Positions 12,800-24,700 of a stretch of DNA of 64,000 nt are shown here, one piece after another. This DNA is from Sapria himalayana (lineage: Eukaryota; Streptophyta; Magnoliopsida; Malpighiales; Rafflesiaceae). The stretch is taken from NCBI GenBank assembly GCA_029783825.1, contig JAREIK010001468.1, positions 5,068,261 through 5,132,260 of the forward strand. The letters are read 5' to 3'. Every line of letters starts with the position of its first letter. Position 1 is the stretch's first letter. Both the position numbers and the translations under genes were made by a program. Under the pieces are notes generated by a model. That model was not told the origin of the DNA and searched no databases. It was given only the letters and a program-made list of their open reading frames with translations.

Positions 12800-13146
12800 G
12801 CGTCAACAAGATTTTTGGAATGTTCTTGAAAAAGTTTCTAAAGAATTATAGAAAGTTCTAAAGGCCTATAGGTTTTTTTTTTCATTCATGAATATTTTAG
12901 AGATTTCTTATATAATAAGATCTTGACATATATGCCAAAATTTGAAAACCTTTTTATTATTGTACTCACTTAAATTTTTATTTATAATTTATTTTTTTTC
13001 TCTAAATATTTCTCTCTTGGTAAATTTATGTGTGGGATCTTGTAGGTATAATTATTGTGAGAGGCAAGTGTAGGCTAACTTAGATAATCGAAGAAGAAAA
13101 TTTCTCAGCCTAAGATCGTATCTATAACACTAAAGTTTGTGATCTA
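12800..13146 (+). repeat. 3' LTR of the gypsy chromovirus
   Basis: Matches the 5' LTR over most of its length but with many differences and small indels, which implies an old insertion. It ends at gtgatcta just before tgacacacatgac. Confidence 0.7.
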
Positions 13147-14689
13147 TGACACACATGACAAACACTTAGTTTGAAAAAGATAAAAGAAATGTGTAGCCTT
13201 TTTTGTGTCTTCTTTAAAATATCTACATTTTGTTCTTTGGTAGATACATAGGTGGTAACTATCGAATAATATTGAATTTTCTATCATATGAATTGTCAAT
13301 GAATCTTAATATATTTATGCTTGTTCATGAGACATCAGGTTGATAATAATAATTTGATATGTGTGATTATTATAATAAAATATCATTGATCTTTGAACTG
13401 ATAAACATTGCTATTTTAAGAAGTGACTGATCTACTATAATTTATAAGTAATTAATGCTATAACTTACATTCAGACTATGTATTACATTTGAAAATAATA
13501 AAATATTTTTTAATTTTTTATGAGACAATATTTTATTTAAAATAGCATAAAATTTTATACTAAAAGTCTATTAGATAAAATTAAAAAAATTAAGTGTTAA
13601 AATAAATAATGAAAAATTAAGGTTTAATTTTATAAGTGTTGAATTTGTATTGAAAAATTATTTGATAAATTACTGTTAATTTAATGATGAAGATAAATAT
13701 ACTGTTTGATAACTATAAATGTCGAATGATGAAAATGATGTGTTTTATATATTTATCTTTTTTTATCATTATTTTACATATTATCAAATATAAATAAAAT
13801 TTCTAATGAATTTTTTTTCACTACAATTATTAATTATTATAAAAAATAAAATCCCTAAAAATATATCCATAAATAAATTATAAATCCAAAAAAGAAATAA
13901 AAATATTTAAAAAATAACTAATAAAATCTAAACTATTTAAGATTATCCAAATTTTTAATATAAAAATAAAAATTAATGAACAATTAGGTAATTTATTATT
14001 TTATCTCTTAAATTAATAATAAAAGAGAGTTAGGGTTAGAGTTTGTGGTGGTGAAGAAATGAGAATGAGAAAACAGATTCACAAACTAAACTGTAGCGTG
14101 AATGAGAAAATTAAAAAAAAAAGGACGAAATAATAACTTAAAAAAAATTTGTTGAAACTTTTTATTGAAAATATTAAGTAGGTCTTACCTACTTAATATT
14201 TTCAATACTATTTTACTTAATATTTTTAATTAATAGCTTTTAAATATTTTTTATCAAATACATTGATTTTTTCAATACAGTAAAAATTTTTATTTACAAT
14301 GGTTTAAAAAAATTAAGTAGTTTATCAAATAGTTCCTAAATCTAATAATCATTAGAGTCTCACTAGAATTTGAGTACATCTTTATTTAGTTATTTATTTG
14401 ATCTATTCATGAAATGTAAGGTCCTACATCTCTCTCTACACATAATAGAATCATGTAAATTATGTCTATATGAGTTTGTTGGGAATAATCTAATAAATGA
14501 TTAGTTATACTAATAATGTAAATAATATCTGGTTTGGTGGTTGTCATATAGTTGAATTTTTTTTTTATGATTTTGTATATTTAGTAGAATCAACTAAGAA
14601 ATTAATATATGTGGATAAGTATTTGTTCAAATCAAATGATGAGTCACCCAGTATATTTATTTTCATAGCAAGATCAAAATAAAATATCA
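13147..14689. repeat. AT-rich intron sequence with a perfect 21-bp hairpin
   Basis: No gene. A perfect inverted repeat occupies 14163-14183 and 14187-14207 (arm tattgaaaatattaagtagg plus t, 3-base loop ctt). Words such as tttgataaattact near 13660 and their reverse complement near 14310 suggest the hairpin may lie in a larger inverted-repeat (MITE-like) element spanning roughly 13640-14340; target duplications were not found. Confidence 0.55.
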
Positions 14690-15340
14690 AAAATTTATCT
14701 CTTCTGAGAAAAAAATATTATCACTTTTATATAACTAACCTCAATACCTAGGACATATCTAACACATCTCAAGTCATTTAAAATTTGGTTTGTAGAAATA
14801 GCTTCAATTGAGTAATATCCAATTAATCATGTTTTATAATCAGAATATCATCAATACAAATCACTAATATTAAATATTGTTTCAATGATTCATGTTGGTA
14901 GAAATATGAATAATCTATAGGTATTTCTTATGGTTAAATATGATAAGCATAAATACAACGTCCTAAACCATGCCATATGAGATTGCTTTAGGCTATAAAG
15001 AGCCTTCCATAATTTATACATCATGTATGTGCTCCTACAAATATTAAAATTTAGGGATTGCTACATAAATATTTTATTCTTGAGATCATAATGAAATGAT
15101 ATGTTTTTTACATCAAAGTAATATACAATCTATCCGTGGGAAATAGCAATAAAAAGAGATTATTTTGGTCACAAAGAAAAATATATCCCAATAATTAATG
15201 CAGTAGGCATGTTTAAATTCCCTATATATCAACTTGATAGTGAGTCGCTCAATTTTTTTCCTAGTCTATTCTTCATCGTGACACCCATTTGAATCCAAAT
15301 ACTGGATTACCTCCTTCAAGTTGATATATACAAATTCAGA
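14690..15340 (-). pseudogene. Ty1-copia reverse transcriptase relic (reverse strand, fragment 1)
   Basis: On the reverse strand, 15335-15100 gives NPVFGFKWVS, then IERLTIKLI and ACIN.YWDIF-type pieces matching the copia 'PVGCKWV...DRYKARLVAKGxxQxxGxDYxETF' block. Further down, at about 14890-14830, ICIDDILIIKHD matches the catalytic 'YVDDILITG', and then ITQLK and VLGIEVSY follow, all in the usual order and spacing. Several stops and frameshifts are present. It shares structure with fragments at 15480-17860. Confidence 0.75.
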
Positions 15341-15479
15341 ACAATAAGCTATGAAAAAAAAATAAGCTGGGGCCTCTTCAACCAATTGAGAAGACGTCGA
15401 CTAGTTGCTCAACTATCCGAATATATATTGGAGCAATAGTCTCATCCGAAATCTTCTTCTTGGGAAGAAGGCATCTCTA

Positions 15480-16490
15480 TGTATTTTGTCTGCTTGTGCA
15501 TTTATAATGGATCTTGAAATAATTATATTCTTTTTTATTTTTTTATGAGATAAAATTGATTCTAAGAAAAATACAAAAAAGATATCATAGATCTCCTCAT
15601 GCTACAAGTTGATGCCAACTCAAACCTGAAAAACTTGCCTAATTCTTAGTCTCATCATTGTTGTAAAAGATCTCAAATACTAGATATTTTTTAACATATC
15701 TAAATATGTGAAAAGTTGCATCTGGGTGAATCTGCCAAGAATAGTTTAGAAAATAATTAATCATACTAATTATATATATTATATTTGATCAAATAATTGT
15801 AAGATCAAAAGTAAAATTAGTATATAGATCTATGAGAATATATGCTATAGCACATTTTAAAAGCCTAATTTATGTAAGAATAGCAAACATATATCTCCTC
15901 TTTGACAAGTACCTGAAAATTTTATATTCTGAGTTGTTAAATCTTTTAGTTTCTAGCTTATCCTGAGCTAGAACTAGAGTACACTCGAGCAATAAGATCA
16001 TTTGGACTTGAGTGAGATGTTTGATATTGAAAATCTTATTTTCTCAATAAGAAATATGTATTTTACTTGTTATTACATATGATGATTTCATAAAAGTGAT
16101 ATAATATTTTAGACGAACAAGTTTAAATATTTGTGCCTAAAGAATGAATGACTATTTATCCTAATTTGAGGTCCAAATGAGATAATATAGAAATAAAGAT
16201 AAATAATGGATCTGTTTATATCTTTTGGACCATTACTCTTCATAGTCTAATGAAATAATAAGTCATGCTCAAATATTTTTATATTAACGCTCACTAATAT
16301 TCAATCATTCTTAGGTCCATCCTATTTGTATTTTTTTGGGTATTAAAATAATTAAGAAATATATACTTTATCGCACTAGATGTTCTCTTTTCCCATCCTA
16401 GGAAGAGATTATGGATAATATAATTGCTCCCAAAGATCAGAGATAAATTAATTAATTTTTCTTCATGATATAATATTTGAATGGTCACGT
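15480..16490 (-). pseudogene. Ty1-copia integrase end and RNase H relic (reverse strand, fragment 2)
   Basis: On the reverse strand, 16488-16294 holds an open piece with SNYIIHNLFLGWEK and AIKYIFLNYFNTQK. This matches the copia integrase C-terminal block 'FGCTCFVHNLSPGxDKLSxRAIKCVFLGYSxxQKGY'. The stretch 15760-15500 is the counterpart of the RNase H region repeated at 16860-17040, 20050-20330 and 60900-61130. Most of the reverse transcriptase between is missing or unreadable, so this is a separate, internally deleted copy. Confidence 0.65.
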
Positions 16491-16589
16491 GGTGAGAAAT
16501 GATAACAAAAATATATGATTGCTAAGGTAATTTGAATTTTGTAGAACTCAAACCATGTCAGCATAAATTGAATAATCTTGAATTATAGC

Positions 16590-17860
16590 AATAACTCCAT
16601 CCCATATCTTATCTATAAGGAAGAAGCAATCATCTTTTATATGTTTTGTCTATTCGTGAAATATTTAATTTAACTTTATATGTCTCGTTACCTAACTATC
16701 ACAGAAAAGAATAGTTGCAAAAGAATTAGAACTCGATCTCCTTAAAGTAGGTGTTAGATTCAAAGTATCTTGCATGCTAAAGTCATTATTATCTTGAACT
16801 TTACATATATACTAAATCTTGAGATAACTATTTCTCTTGCTTTTATAAGAGATAAAATTATATCCAAAAAAATACAAAAATTTGTCTTAAATATTTTCTT
16901 GGTGTAAGCTGATAGTTAACTCAAATATGAACACTCAGTTAACTAGAAATATTTGCTATCACTGAAAGAAGTCTTGGGCCCTATAGGCTTCTTCACATAT
17001 ATCAGTATGCGAAAAGCTGTGTCTGTGTGAGTTTGTCGAGGTGATAACAAAAAATAACTAAGTATTCTTACTTAATAATATGTTATATCAAGTCGGGTAA
17101 TAATTATATAATTAATTCTTTCTATTATTATCCTATAAGTAATAGTGTTATTTGGAGGTGTCATATCAGAAGTAATATCAGTACATAAATCAATAGGAAT
17201 ATATGTTGAATTATAATCCAAAAGTTTAACCCATATAAGAGTATCAAATATGTTTCATCAATGAAAAAATAATATTTTTCATGGAATTAATTAATTTTGT
17301 ATCAAGAAAGTAATTATTGAGTTTGATGATTTCTAACTTATTATTTTTTATTATTAGAATATTATTTATGTACATAATAATTAAAATTACTTTATCATCA
17401 TTACACATCAGGAAAAATAAAGAAAAATCGATAAAATACTTGTGTAAAATAAATAATGTAATTGTTTGTGCAAATCTCACAAGCTAGGAACTCAGTGAAT
17501 GTTTTAGACAATAAAATAGTTTTCATAATCTGTAAATTGTGTTTGAATGTCCTGTTTAAAATTAAGGTGATTGTTCCATATCCACATCTTCCTTAGGTTA
17601 TTGTGAAGAAAAACATTTTTTATGATTATATCAAGCCTCATCTATCGTGAGATAATTTTTCTGAATTAAGAATTTGTATGAAGATCTTTTTGAATAATGG
17701 AGAAATTGTCATGATAGTACACTTTAAATATTTAAGCGAATCTATTAGCTACAAGTTTTGAATTAAGATGATTTATCTTCCTATTTAGATATGTGTTCAA
17801 CCAAATTTTTAAAGCCTAAAACATAAGGTGATACATTGTGTTCATGATTTGAGGTGTTGG
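16590..17860 (-). pseudogene. Ty1-copia reverse transcriptase and RNase H relic (reverse strand, fragment 3)
   Basis: Reading the reverse strand from 17650: NLRKMWIWNN (ancestral 'HGDLEEEVYMEQ'), then at 17480-17244 an open frame with MYINNILIIKNNKLEI and IKLNNYFLDTK, matching 'YVDDILIIGNNxLEIxxLKxxL'. The catalytic Asp pair is replaced by Asn-Asn, so it is inactive. Below 17150 come a RLIYLTITRPDI-like region and a SPTRTHWEAVLRILRYL-like region. At 16890-16750 lies a piece like the RNase H 'SWKSKKQxVVSRSSAEAEY' block. Direction is opposite to the host gene. Confidence 0.75.
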
Positions 17861-18399
17861 GGCGTTAGTTTTTTCTGACTCACATTAAACATGAAAGAAA
17901 TTTATTATAATTATAAAAAACATATTAGTTTCTCATATTTATAAAAAAATCATAATAAAATTATAAAATAGGAAAGAATTATAATGATAATTCTAAATTT
18001 CTACGAAAAAATTGACAAAATCATGAAATAATAATTAGAGAATTATTTTAATTGAAATTCTCTTCTCCAATGTTAGCATCCTTTTCATTTTATATATCAA
18101 TAGTAGTAAATTTTTAATTATTATGCATTTCTCTGTCTTTACCTTCTTTAGTATCCTAGCAAACACTAAAAAAATAATAATTAAGTATAAATATTATAAG
18201 TTTTTTTATAAAATCAATTATAATTAATGACTTTAATTTTTATGTTTTTTTTTGTATCCCAAAAAACATTACAAAATTAATTACTATACTTGATACATTA
18301 TGTTTTCTTTTATAAGAATGTGTTGAAGCCATGTGATGTGATGATGCTCAAGTCTTTTGAGAGTTGGATGACAACTTTAATATTATTAACATCGAATAA
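17861..18399. other. AT-rich sequence, nothing recognised
   Basis: Low-complexity A/T runs; no coding frame or repeat boundary could be supported. Confidence 0.5.
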
Positions 18400-19640
18400 T
18401 TTATCATTTTGAAGCCAACAAAAATTAAAGGGAGAAGATGATCTCTTTTCTCTGTAATTTATTCATCATCTAATTAATTTTTTATACTAAATTTTGTTTA
18501 ACATTTTATTTTCTTTATAAATTTTTCTCTATCAATCTAGTGTTATACATAACATATACTACAACAATCAATCATTGATGTTTATGTCTATTTTTTTTGT
18601 ATGGATCTACAAATAAAAAAAATTAAATTTATGTATAAAAAAAAAATAAAATTCGCTACAATTAAAATAAAAATATATGTATTAAAATTTATAAAAATAA
18701 AATGATTATCAATTCAAATATGATATAATTTCTTTTATATTACGAAGTACTATAACTAAGACTAAGGATGTTGATAAAAAATATTTGTAATTTTTGTGTT
18801 GAACCTCCAAAGTGAATCTACTAATTTTAGGAATTTTTAATATTTGAGAATAAATTATAATATGACTCTCAAATTCGCCTATTGTTTGGTCATATGAATG
18901 CAATCGTATGTAAGCTTTTAAATACTTTTCATAATATAATATATTATTCATACATTCAAATAATTTCTTTATTACCTCATTAATATTAGATATTTTATTT
19001 TCATATTGTAATTGAGGATTAAGATAATAATTTGCTACATGTGTAGATTGATGAAGTTGTAGAGTTTATATCGCATCAATTTTTCTATAAATTAGGTCAT
19101 ATGTTTATTTCACAATCCTTTAATTAAATATACTTTTTTTCATAGCTGATTTTATCAGCTCATACATATAACACCTAGTCAATCTTTTTTCTAAATCATC
19201 ACCTATCAAGATACTAAGTAATGAAATAATGATCTTTATGCAAAAAGCAATATGAGACAAAAAATTTAGATTAAATAATATTTTATTATGAGCTTTCATA
19301 TTTTCTATATTTTAACCCCATTTGCTTGGAACATTTTTTTTTGAGAATGTTACTCTAGGAGTTTGATTTTGCTTATAAAGATTTTGAAGAGAAAATTGAA
19401 GTTGCAAACCATGATATTATTGGATTAAAAAGTTTTTGATTTTTTATAAATATTTACAAGCTAAGAATTCAAGTATGCTCATATATGATTTACCTGGCTT
19501 GAGAGAATGTAGTAGCATGATTATTTTGATTTTCAATAACTTCCAATATCAACTCAATATAGTGAGCAATACAATGAGTTTATCATAATCTTTTCATTCT
19601 TTCATAAGTTTCATTCTAATTGGCGAAACTCATATACAAA
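18400..19640 (-). pseudogene. hAT transposase relic (DUF659/hAT type, reverse strand)
   Basis: On the reverse strand, about 19580-19490 reads HCIAHYIELILEVIE, matching the 'AHCxDLxLExI' block of plant hAT transposases with DUF659. It is followed by counterparts of the 'I..H...L......GRELVRPGxTRFAT' block, then at about 19205-19140 GDDLEKRLTRCYMYELIKSA (ancestral 'DGDEKPxMGYIYEAMDRA'). An 80-codon open frame at 18951-18709 matches the region before the hAT dimerisation domain. There are several stops. It could be a relic of a mobilising element for the non-autonomous hAT copies in this window, but its termini were not found. Confidence 0.65.
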
Positions 19641-19989
19641 GAATGAATAATACAAAATAATACATAATGAAATATTATATATCAAATGCCATTATATAAT
19701 AGGTGAAAAGAAATTGTGGCAACCAACAAGTTTAATGCTTTTTTAAAAATATAAATATAAAATATAAGGGTATATAAAGCTGTAAAATTATAATATTTAT
19801 TATTAAGTTGGTGTATACAAGTCTAGAATACAAAGAATAAAGGAGAAAAAGATAAATTGAAGTATTTTCAAGATTTTTGTGGAGATGTCTTCTGACTACT
19901 TTGTTATATGATATATACTATTGCAATGATACTTGCATGGGTCTTTTCTCTGAGAAATAAACAATCTAACTTGATGTGCTCTACTCAAA

Positions 19990-20720
19990 ATATTATATTT
20001 GAGTAGGTGACACATTTGTTGTATCTTGCAATTGTCACTATCATGTTGAATTTTGTATCTGTATTATATCTTAAAATAAATTTTTATTTTTTATTTTTTC
20101 AAGTGACAAGATATTCTTTAAGAAAAATATAAAATTTTTCATAGACCTCTTTTTGAAGCATGCTAATATTCAACTTGAATTTGAATAACTAAGCAATTCC
20201 ATGTGTGCATGAACTATGAACCCTTAATTATCTTTAAGAGATTTCAAATTCCTAGGACATCTTCACATATCTTAATTTGTAAAATGATACACTAGATGAA
20301 TCTATTAAGAAAAATTTAGAAAATATATAGCTATACTGACTATCTTTGTTATATTTGGTATTTTCATAGTCAAATACATAGTATTTACTATGATTCTCTA
20401 ATAAATAATAGAGTCAACTAGATAAGTCACATAAAAAATCAAATTAATACTTGAATCAATGGAGCATATATTGGAGCACGATCCAAATACCAACATTTTT
20501 AATTGAATCAAGTGCATGTATTTTTTTTGATAAGTTGGAACCATTCATAGAATAAGTCACTTGTATTATATGAAAATATTTAAATCTCTCAAAGTTTTTA
20601 ATCTAAAATTGTGCTTGAAAGTACATCTTGAATTGAGTGATCCTTAACTCATTATCTCACATAATTAGAATGACATTCTTGTAGAATCAAAATTATTTTG
20701 TGACCAAGGTTTTCTTTAGA
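19990..20720 (-). pseudogene. Ty1-copia RNase H / reverse transcriptase relic (reverse strand, fragment 4)
   Basis: Homologous by eye to 15500-15760, 16800-17100 and 60880-61130: the run (on + strand) ...ataagattta-type followed by agaaaaatacaaaa, the agttgatgycaactcaaa-type phrase, and cttcacatat...gaatct. Near 20700-20580 the reverse strand shows degraded counterparts of the 'YVDDIxITGN...xITQLK' region. Too decayed for a continuous frame. Confidence 0.5.
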
Positions 20721-22190
20721 AAAATAAGAAAAAATCTATAACATAACTATATGCTATGATTGTTTATAAAAATCTTGCAAATTAAATATTAATAATTGCT
20801 TGAGGCTATATAATACCTTTAAGAATATTATTATTTAGTCAAACAATAATTAAATTATTTTGAAAAATAACTCATAAACACACTAATAAGATAATTAGGA
20901 ATAAACGTAACATGTGAAATAAACAATAGAGCAATCCAAATATTATTATTGTGTTTTAGTTTATTATTTTTATTTTTTATATTTATTTCATTATTTGGTA
21001 ATACTTGATTTTATGGGCTTCTCAAAACCATATATAGGATTATGTGTATTCGAAACAATAATTGTTCATTATTAGTAAAATTTATTTATTTTTTTGCTTC
21101 TTCCTCTATACTATTCTCATCCCTATTCTTTAGTCTTGCTCAATTGAATCCTAACCAAGATTAAGCATCATATCATAGGTTAGTTTTCAATGAAATGGCA
21201 TCGACTTCAGGGTTTGTGAGTGATTGAGCACCCTTTGGCAGTGCTGATGACAACAATTTCCAAAGGTTTGTTGGGGAAACACAACCACCACCATATGTAA
21301 TAGTAAAATACTAACATATAGTGGATGTTTTGTGTTTCTTCTTTGCCAAGGCGACAACAGTGGTGTCAACATGGTTTTTAGGTGGTTGGCTTAGTTTTTT
21401 GGTGTTGATAGTGGCCGACACATCAATTATGATACATAAGCTCGACGATTATTAATCTCAGCATATATCAAAATTATGATTAACAAATTCAGTTTTATCA
21501 TCAATTTGAGGATGAAAAGCAGATAAAAATTTTAAAGTAGTACTGCACCAAATAATTTCAAAATATTTTTTTTAAATTAATTAAAAAATTTTACATCCTT
21601 ATTAGATATCATGATACAGACAAATCTTGCAACTTAATAACTTCTAAAAATTAATTTAGTAACATGTGAAATATAATTGATTTTATTACATAGAATAAAA
21701 TATGTTATCTATAGAAAATTAATTAATAACTACAATAAAGTCATGTCCTCTTGTAATCCTACATAATCAAAGAACAAAGTTTATATTAATATCTTTTTAA
21801 GATTTATGAGAAATAGATAAATGAGTATATAATTCAATACTTTGTTTCTTAGCTGTAGCCAATTGACATGTTTTGTATTGTAGTTTTATATCTTCAACAT
21901 CACTATTCAGAGAATAGCAATAAAATATATCTTCAGCCATGTTTGAGATATGCATAATTTAGTCACTTAAAATAAATAATCATTATTAACAAAATTAACA
22001 TATTCATAATAATTATCATTACTAACCTTATCATAAATAATACTAAAGTTTGGACATACAAAATATTAATCTTTAAATCTCTCAAACCCAATGACATGAG
22101 CACTCATATGGTGATGTGTAACAATTAGTTGATTAAGTGCATCAATTTTGTTTTTTATACCTACATGATAATTAATTATAAAAGATTATT
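20721..22190. other. Intron sequence without gene
   Basis: Mostly AT-rich. The stretch 21180-21420 is richer in G and C and gives a 61-codon reverse frame with no family match. Phrases at 21480-21960 (reverse strand) may be gypsy or copia pol debris but no motif is firm. Confidence 0.4.
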
Positions 22191-22371
22191 TAAAGGTGTC
22201 AATTGGGTATATGATCTGGGCATGGACCAGCGCATGGCACAGTTTTTCTTTGCCTAACCCGACATGATACAGTCTGGTATTGTGCTTGGTCTCAGACTAT
22301 GCCGCCCTGTGGCATGGCTTGTGAGGTGCTGGGCCGGCACAAGCCATCACTGAACATTCTGACACCATCTT
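22191..22371. mobile_element. Diverged remnant of the GC-rich hAT family
   Basis: Begins taaaggtgtcaattggg, a diverged copy of the TAGAGGTGTCAACCGGG terminus. The interior has gcatggcac, cccgacatg and gggccggcac words typical of the family, eroded by C-to-T and G-to-A changes. The right end (near tgacaccatctt) is unclear and no target duplication was seen. Confidence 0.55.
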
Positions 22372-23789
22372 CTAGTTAATAAAATTGTTTGTTAAATTAG
22401 TACAAGTAGTTAGAGTTTTGGTGACAATAAGGATAAGTTGTCATGTCATTAATTGTTCTCTTCCCATTGGGGATATTTTGATAGTAAAGGGAAGTTTGAA
22501 GGATTTCTCTAATTTAGAAAAAAGATGGGATTCTTGGTTTATCTTTTCATTTTTTCTATCATTAATTGTTCTCAATGATTTGATATAGGGGAGGATAATT
22601 TGTTAAATATTTTGCTGTTTATTATTCCTTAATCAGTTATAAGAGAATATTTTGAGTTTTTATGTCATTATTCTTCTTAAATTAGTTAGGTGAGCATATC
22701 TCAATTTTTATACTATTATTTTTCCTAATTTGGCTAGATAATAATATGTCTGAGTTCTATCATTAATTTTCCAAGTTTTGCTATGAGAGTATTATTTAGT
22801 TTCTTTGTTGCTGTGCTCTTTTGAGGAGCCAATACGCTCATCACATGTTATTTGTAATAATTTTTTCAGGATTGAAAAATAGGAAGAGAAGTAATAATAA
22901 AAAGTTTTTCTTGGTGAGATCATGATTTGATTCTGATGTAAATAAGCTCATGATTATTTTTTCTTCCCATTTCTGTGTACTAGAATTTTACGTACCAATT
23001 TGTGGAGGGGTGTTGAAATTAGTTTTTAATTTTTAATCTTTTTAATATTTTCTTTTATTGTATGAATTTGATGGAAACACCCAATATCTGTGTTGTATTA
23101 ATCAGTTTGCTGCTTTATATAAGAGCAATGGATGTATATTGTTTTATGATCAAGTCAAAGAAATTAAATTTTATTTTCTCTTTATATTCTATAATATTAT
23201 TTTATGAAATAATAAAAAAATAAAAAAATTTCTAATATAAAATAAAAATTAATCATCAAAGTATCACATATGTAATCATCAATAATTATGATAAAATATC
23301 TAAACCTTTATTGAGTTGTTTTTCTAATAGGTATTTATATATCTGAATGTATTATGTCAAATGAGTTCTTACACACATAATATTTGATAAAGAAAATCTG
23401 AAGTTTTAGTTTATTTTTTTTAATGGCACATCACACACTCTAATATATTAATATTTATAATATTAGGGTACGATATTCTTAGTATGATGATGAATGAGTA
23501 ATAAAGTTGGTAATATGTGAGTAATGTGTCAATCATAATTAAATATCCAGTGGGATAACTTATTATTGATAACAAATATATAGATATCTTACTATATCAC
23601 ATAATGAGTCTTCATAGATATTTTTTGATTAACTCATTAATTGGAAATCCCCTACTCTTTTTTATCTTATGTCATTTCAGATCCTATAATTTAGAAATAA
23701 ATTATTCATTATATCTCTTAGAGTGATAAAATATGTGTTTCTTGTTTATTCTAGTACTAATTACGAGGATACATATTATTTTTCTAAGA
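22372..23789. repeat. Intron sequence with a possible copia 3' end / LTR
   Basis: At 22996-23020, tttgtggaggggtgttgaaa resembles the polypurine tract and LTR start of plant copia elements. It is followed to about 23150 by LTR-like sequence ending in a tata-rich promoter-like part. A 67-codon + frame at 22385-22588 has no family match. Boundaries are not proven. Confidence 0.4.
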
Positions 23790-24700
23790 CTAATAGAGTA
23801 TTGTTTTGTGTTATCTTTTTTTTAGATTGATTATTTTTTTAACTAGCCTAGGAAGGGTGGCGGCCAAAAAGATATATCTAACTATTATTTTGTCTTATTT
23901 CTCTATAGTCATGCATAAACTTTTAGTTAGAAGAGCGAGTCATCCTCAACTGCATCTGAATTTATTAACTCATATTATAATGACATTTCTTTGAAAAATA
24001 TTACGTACCAACAAATATATATTAGATTGATGTTAGAAAGAGATGTTTTGTTAAAAAAGGAATCTCCCTCTAATCAAAATAATATATTAACTCCAAAGTC
24101 TAATTTTCTCCCGACTCAGATTGAGCTGTGATCATAATAACTTGATCACTTAAGACAAAATCAATAATAGGAAAAAGAGATAACACAACTTTTTTTGAGC
24201 GGAACAGTCTTTTGAGAGACTAGATATTCAACTCATGATGATATTAATATGTATTTTTATATCACTATTAACACATTTCATATTTAGTATCCACTTAAAG
24301 TTTTAGAAATATAATTAAACTCAGTTTGTAGACTTGTGAAGACATTATATGGCTTGAAATTAGATTTGGTTTGTAAGGTTTTCAATGATTATTGTGTCTA
24401 TTGAGTTGAAAATGTGTGTTATAGATTTATTTATATTTTTTATAATAAACTTGGATTATAAGTGAAACTTGTTGATTGTATATTTAAATGACATCCATAT
24501 TACAAGAGATGAAGAGTTATAACTCACTCAACTCAATGAGTAATTTCTATCTTAGTTTAAGATAAAAAATTTTGCGATAATCATATATATTTTTGGACTA
24601 TGGGTTGCCTACTTAATGAGATGTATTATATTGTCACAAAGGAGGTATGCATTTAAGACTCTTTTAATATTGGGGTATAATATTCTCAATTTGATCAATA
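23790..24700 (+). pseudogene. Ty1-copia pol relic (+ strand)
   Basis: At about 24470-24660 one frame reads LIVYLNDIHITRDEEL, then LTQLNE and later SQRRYAFKTLL. These match 'LIVYVDDIIITGDDxxEIxxLKxxL...LSQRKYxLDLL' of copia reverse transcriptase. The catalytic motif is changed (V-D-D to L-N-D). The stretch 23900-24110 is related by eye to 42950-43090, the linker upstream of the reverse transcriptase in another copy. Stops occur throughout. Confidence 0.65.

Larger units (their letters stand above)
8430..13146 (+). mobile_element. Decayed full-length Ty3-gypsy LTR retrotransposon, chromovirus type
   Basis: Two similar LTRs flank a gag-pol interior. The LTR ends agree (aaagcttgtgattca at 8822 and aaagtttgtgatcta at about 13146). 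A primer-binding site for initiator tRNA-Met (tggtatcagag, 8830-8840) follows the 5' LTR. In order inside: a zinc knuckle, an aspartic protease, reverse transcriptase, the end of RNase H, an integrase with HHCC zinc-binding and catalytic regions, and a chromodomain. This is the chromovirus order. Many stops and frameshifts make it non-autonomous. It inserted in the sense direction in the giant intron between exons b and c. The outer LTR start is placed only approximately. Confidence 0.85.

Noticed and set aside
14497..14682. 61-codon + frame
   Set aside because: It lies antisense next to the copia reverse transcriptase relic and has no independent support.
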